DNA from: WVZL01 sp041862375
Lineage (GTDB): Bacteria; Acidobacteriota; Aminicenantia; Aminicenantales; Aminicenantaceae
Direction of reading: 5' to 3'
Assembly (NCBI GenBank): GCA_041862375.1
Contig: JBGVTE010000100.1
Span: 1-58,709, forward strand
DNA length: 58,709 nt
In this document: one piece after another, positions 58,671 to 58,709 of the stretch
Layout of the letters: each line of letters starts with the position of its first letter
Numbering within the stretch: the stretch's first letter is position 1
Notes under the pieces: model-generated
What the model saw: the letters and a program-made list of their open reading frames with translations, nothing else
The model's database searches: none
Told to the model about the DNA's origin: nothing
Position numbers and translations under genes: made by a program

Positions 58671-58709
58671 TTAAGGAAGGGCATTAATCTATTTGTTTTC
58701 AATGAGATT

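Noticed and set aside
1..58709. CRISPR array, prophage, integrase, restriction or toxin-antitoxin system
   Set aside because: No regularly spaced repeat-spacer array and no gene with the hallmarks of these systems was seen; the window is mostly housekeeping and metabolic genes.

Overview
The window looks like a chromosomal segment of a Gram-negative (diderm), anaerobic or fermentative bacterium with moderately AT-rich DNA. Evidence for two membranes is BamA, Skp, LpxA, LpxI, FabZ, LolC/E-LolD and several exported proteins. Evidence for anaerobic redox metabolism is a NuoE/NuoF/NuoG-like iron-sulfur module, an NfnA/NfnB pair, a CoA-transferase and a PFL-activase-like radical SAM protein. The gene mix (S55 peptidase plus beta-propeller, DUF885, DUF401, YtcJ-like amidohydrolase, serine palmitoyltransferase-like enzyme, abundant small palindromic repeats) would fit a member of Candidatus Aminicenantes or a related acidobacterial-type lineage. 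That placement is inference from gene content, not a measured phylogeny.

Layout. 1-3.6 kb: tRNA 3' end, exported cytochrome c, an orphan secreted protein behind a palindrome-rich promoter region, an AroM-family protein and a tiny membrane protein. 3.8-12.7 kb: rpoZ with a long acidic tail, CYTH phosphatase, polyprenyl diphosphate synthase, TatD, DUF885, FabH, a small exported protein, then a divergent pair of an extended SDR and a serine palmitoyltransferase-like enzyme that may make a sphingoid base. 13-22.5 kb: S55 peptidase/propeller pair, EF-P/GHMP kinase pair, MBL hydrolase, amidohydrolase lipoprotein, Na+/Ca2+ exchanger. 22.7-33.7 kb: redox island (degenerate alanine-dehydrogenase-like protein, NuoE, NuoF, NuoG, NfnA, NfnB, CoA-transferase), then RNase HIII. 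33.8-43.9 kb: DUF401 transporter, cupin, AlaX-type editing protein, two MacB/FtsX permeases, medium-chain dehydrogenase, stand-alone pyruvate kinase C-domain, small outer-membrane barrel, radical SAM protein, pseudouridine synthase. 44.3-58.5 kb: Lon-like protease, GNAT-like protein, crotonase, then ribH-nusB-lysS-lolC-lolD and bamA-skp-fabZ-lpxA-lpxI, all on one strand and mostly overlapping.

The clearest structure not explained by genes is a set of small non-coding repeats. One is a roughly 215-bp MITE-like element with about 20-bp inverted ends: two good copies, one decayed copy between nfnA and nfnB, and one solo end. A second group is palindromes built on GGGGACAGGCTAC, GGGGTCAGGCTTTC or CAGGTCTACA arms. 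One MITE copy sits inside an arm of such a palindrome, and the GGGGTCAGGC arms supply the last codons and stop of two unrelated genes. Other points are a NuoG-like subunit without an obvious catalytic site, an Ald-like protein missing its expected catalytic and NAD-binding residues, and an S55 protein whose Ser motif precedes its His motif.
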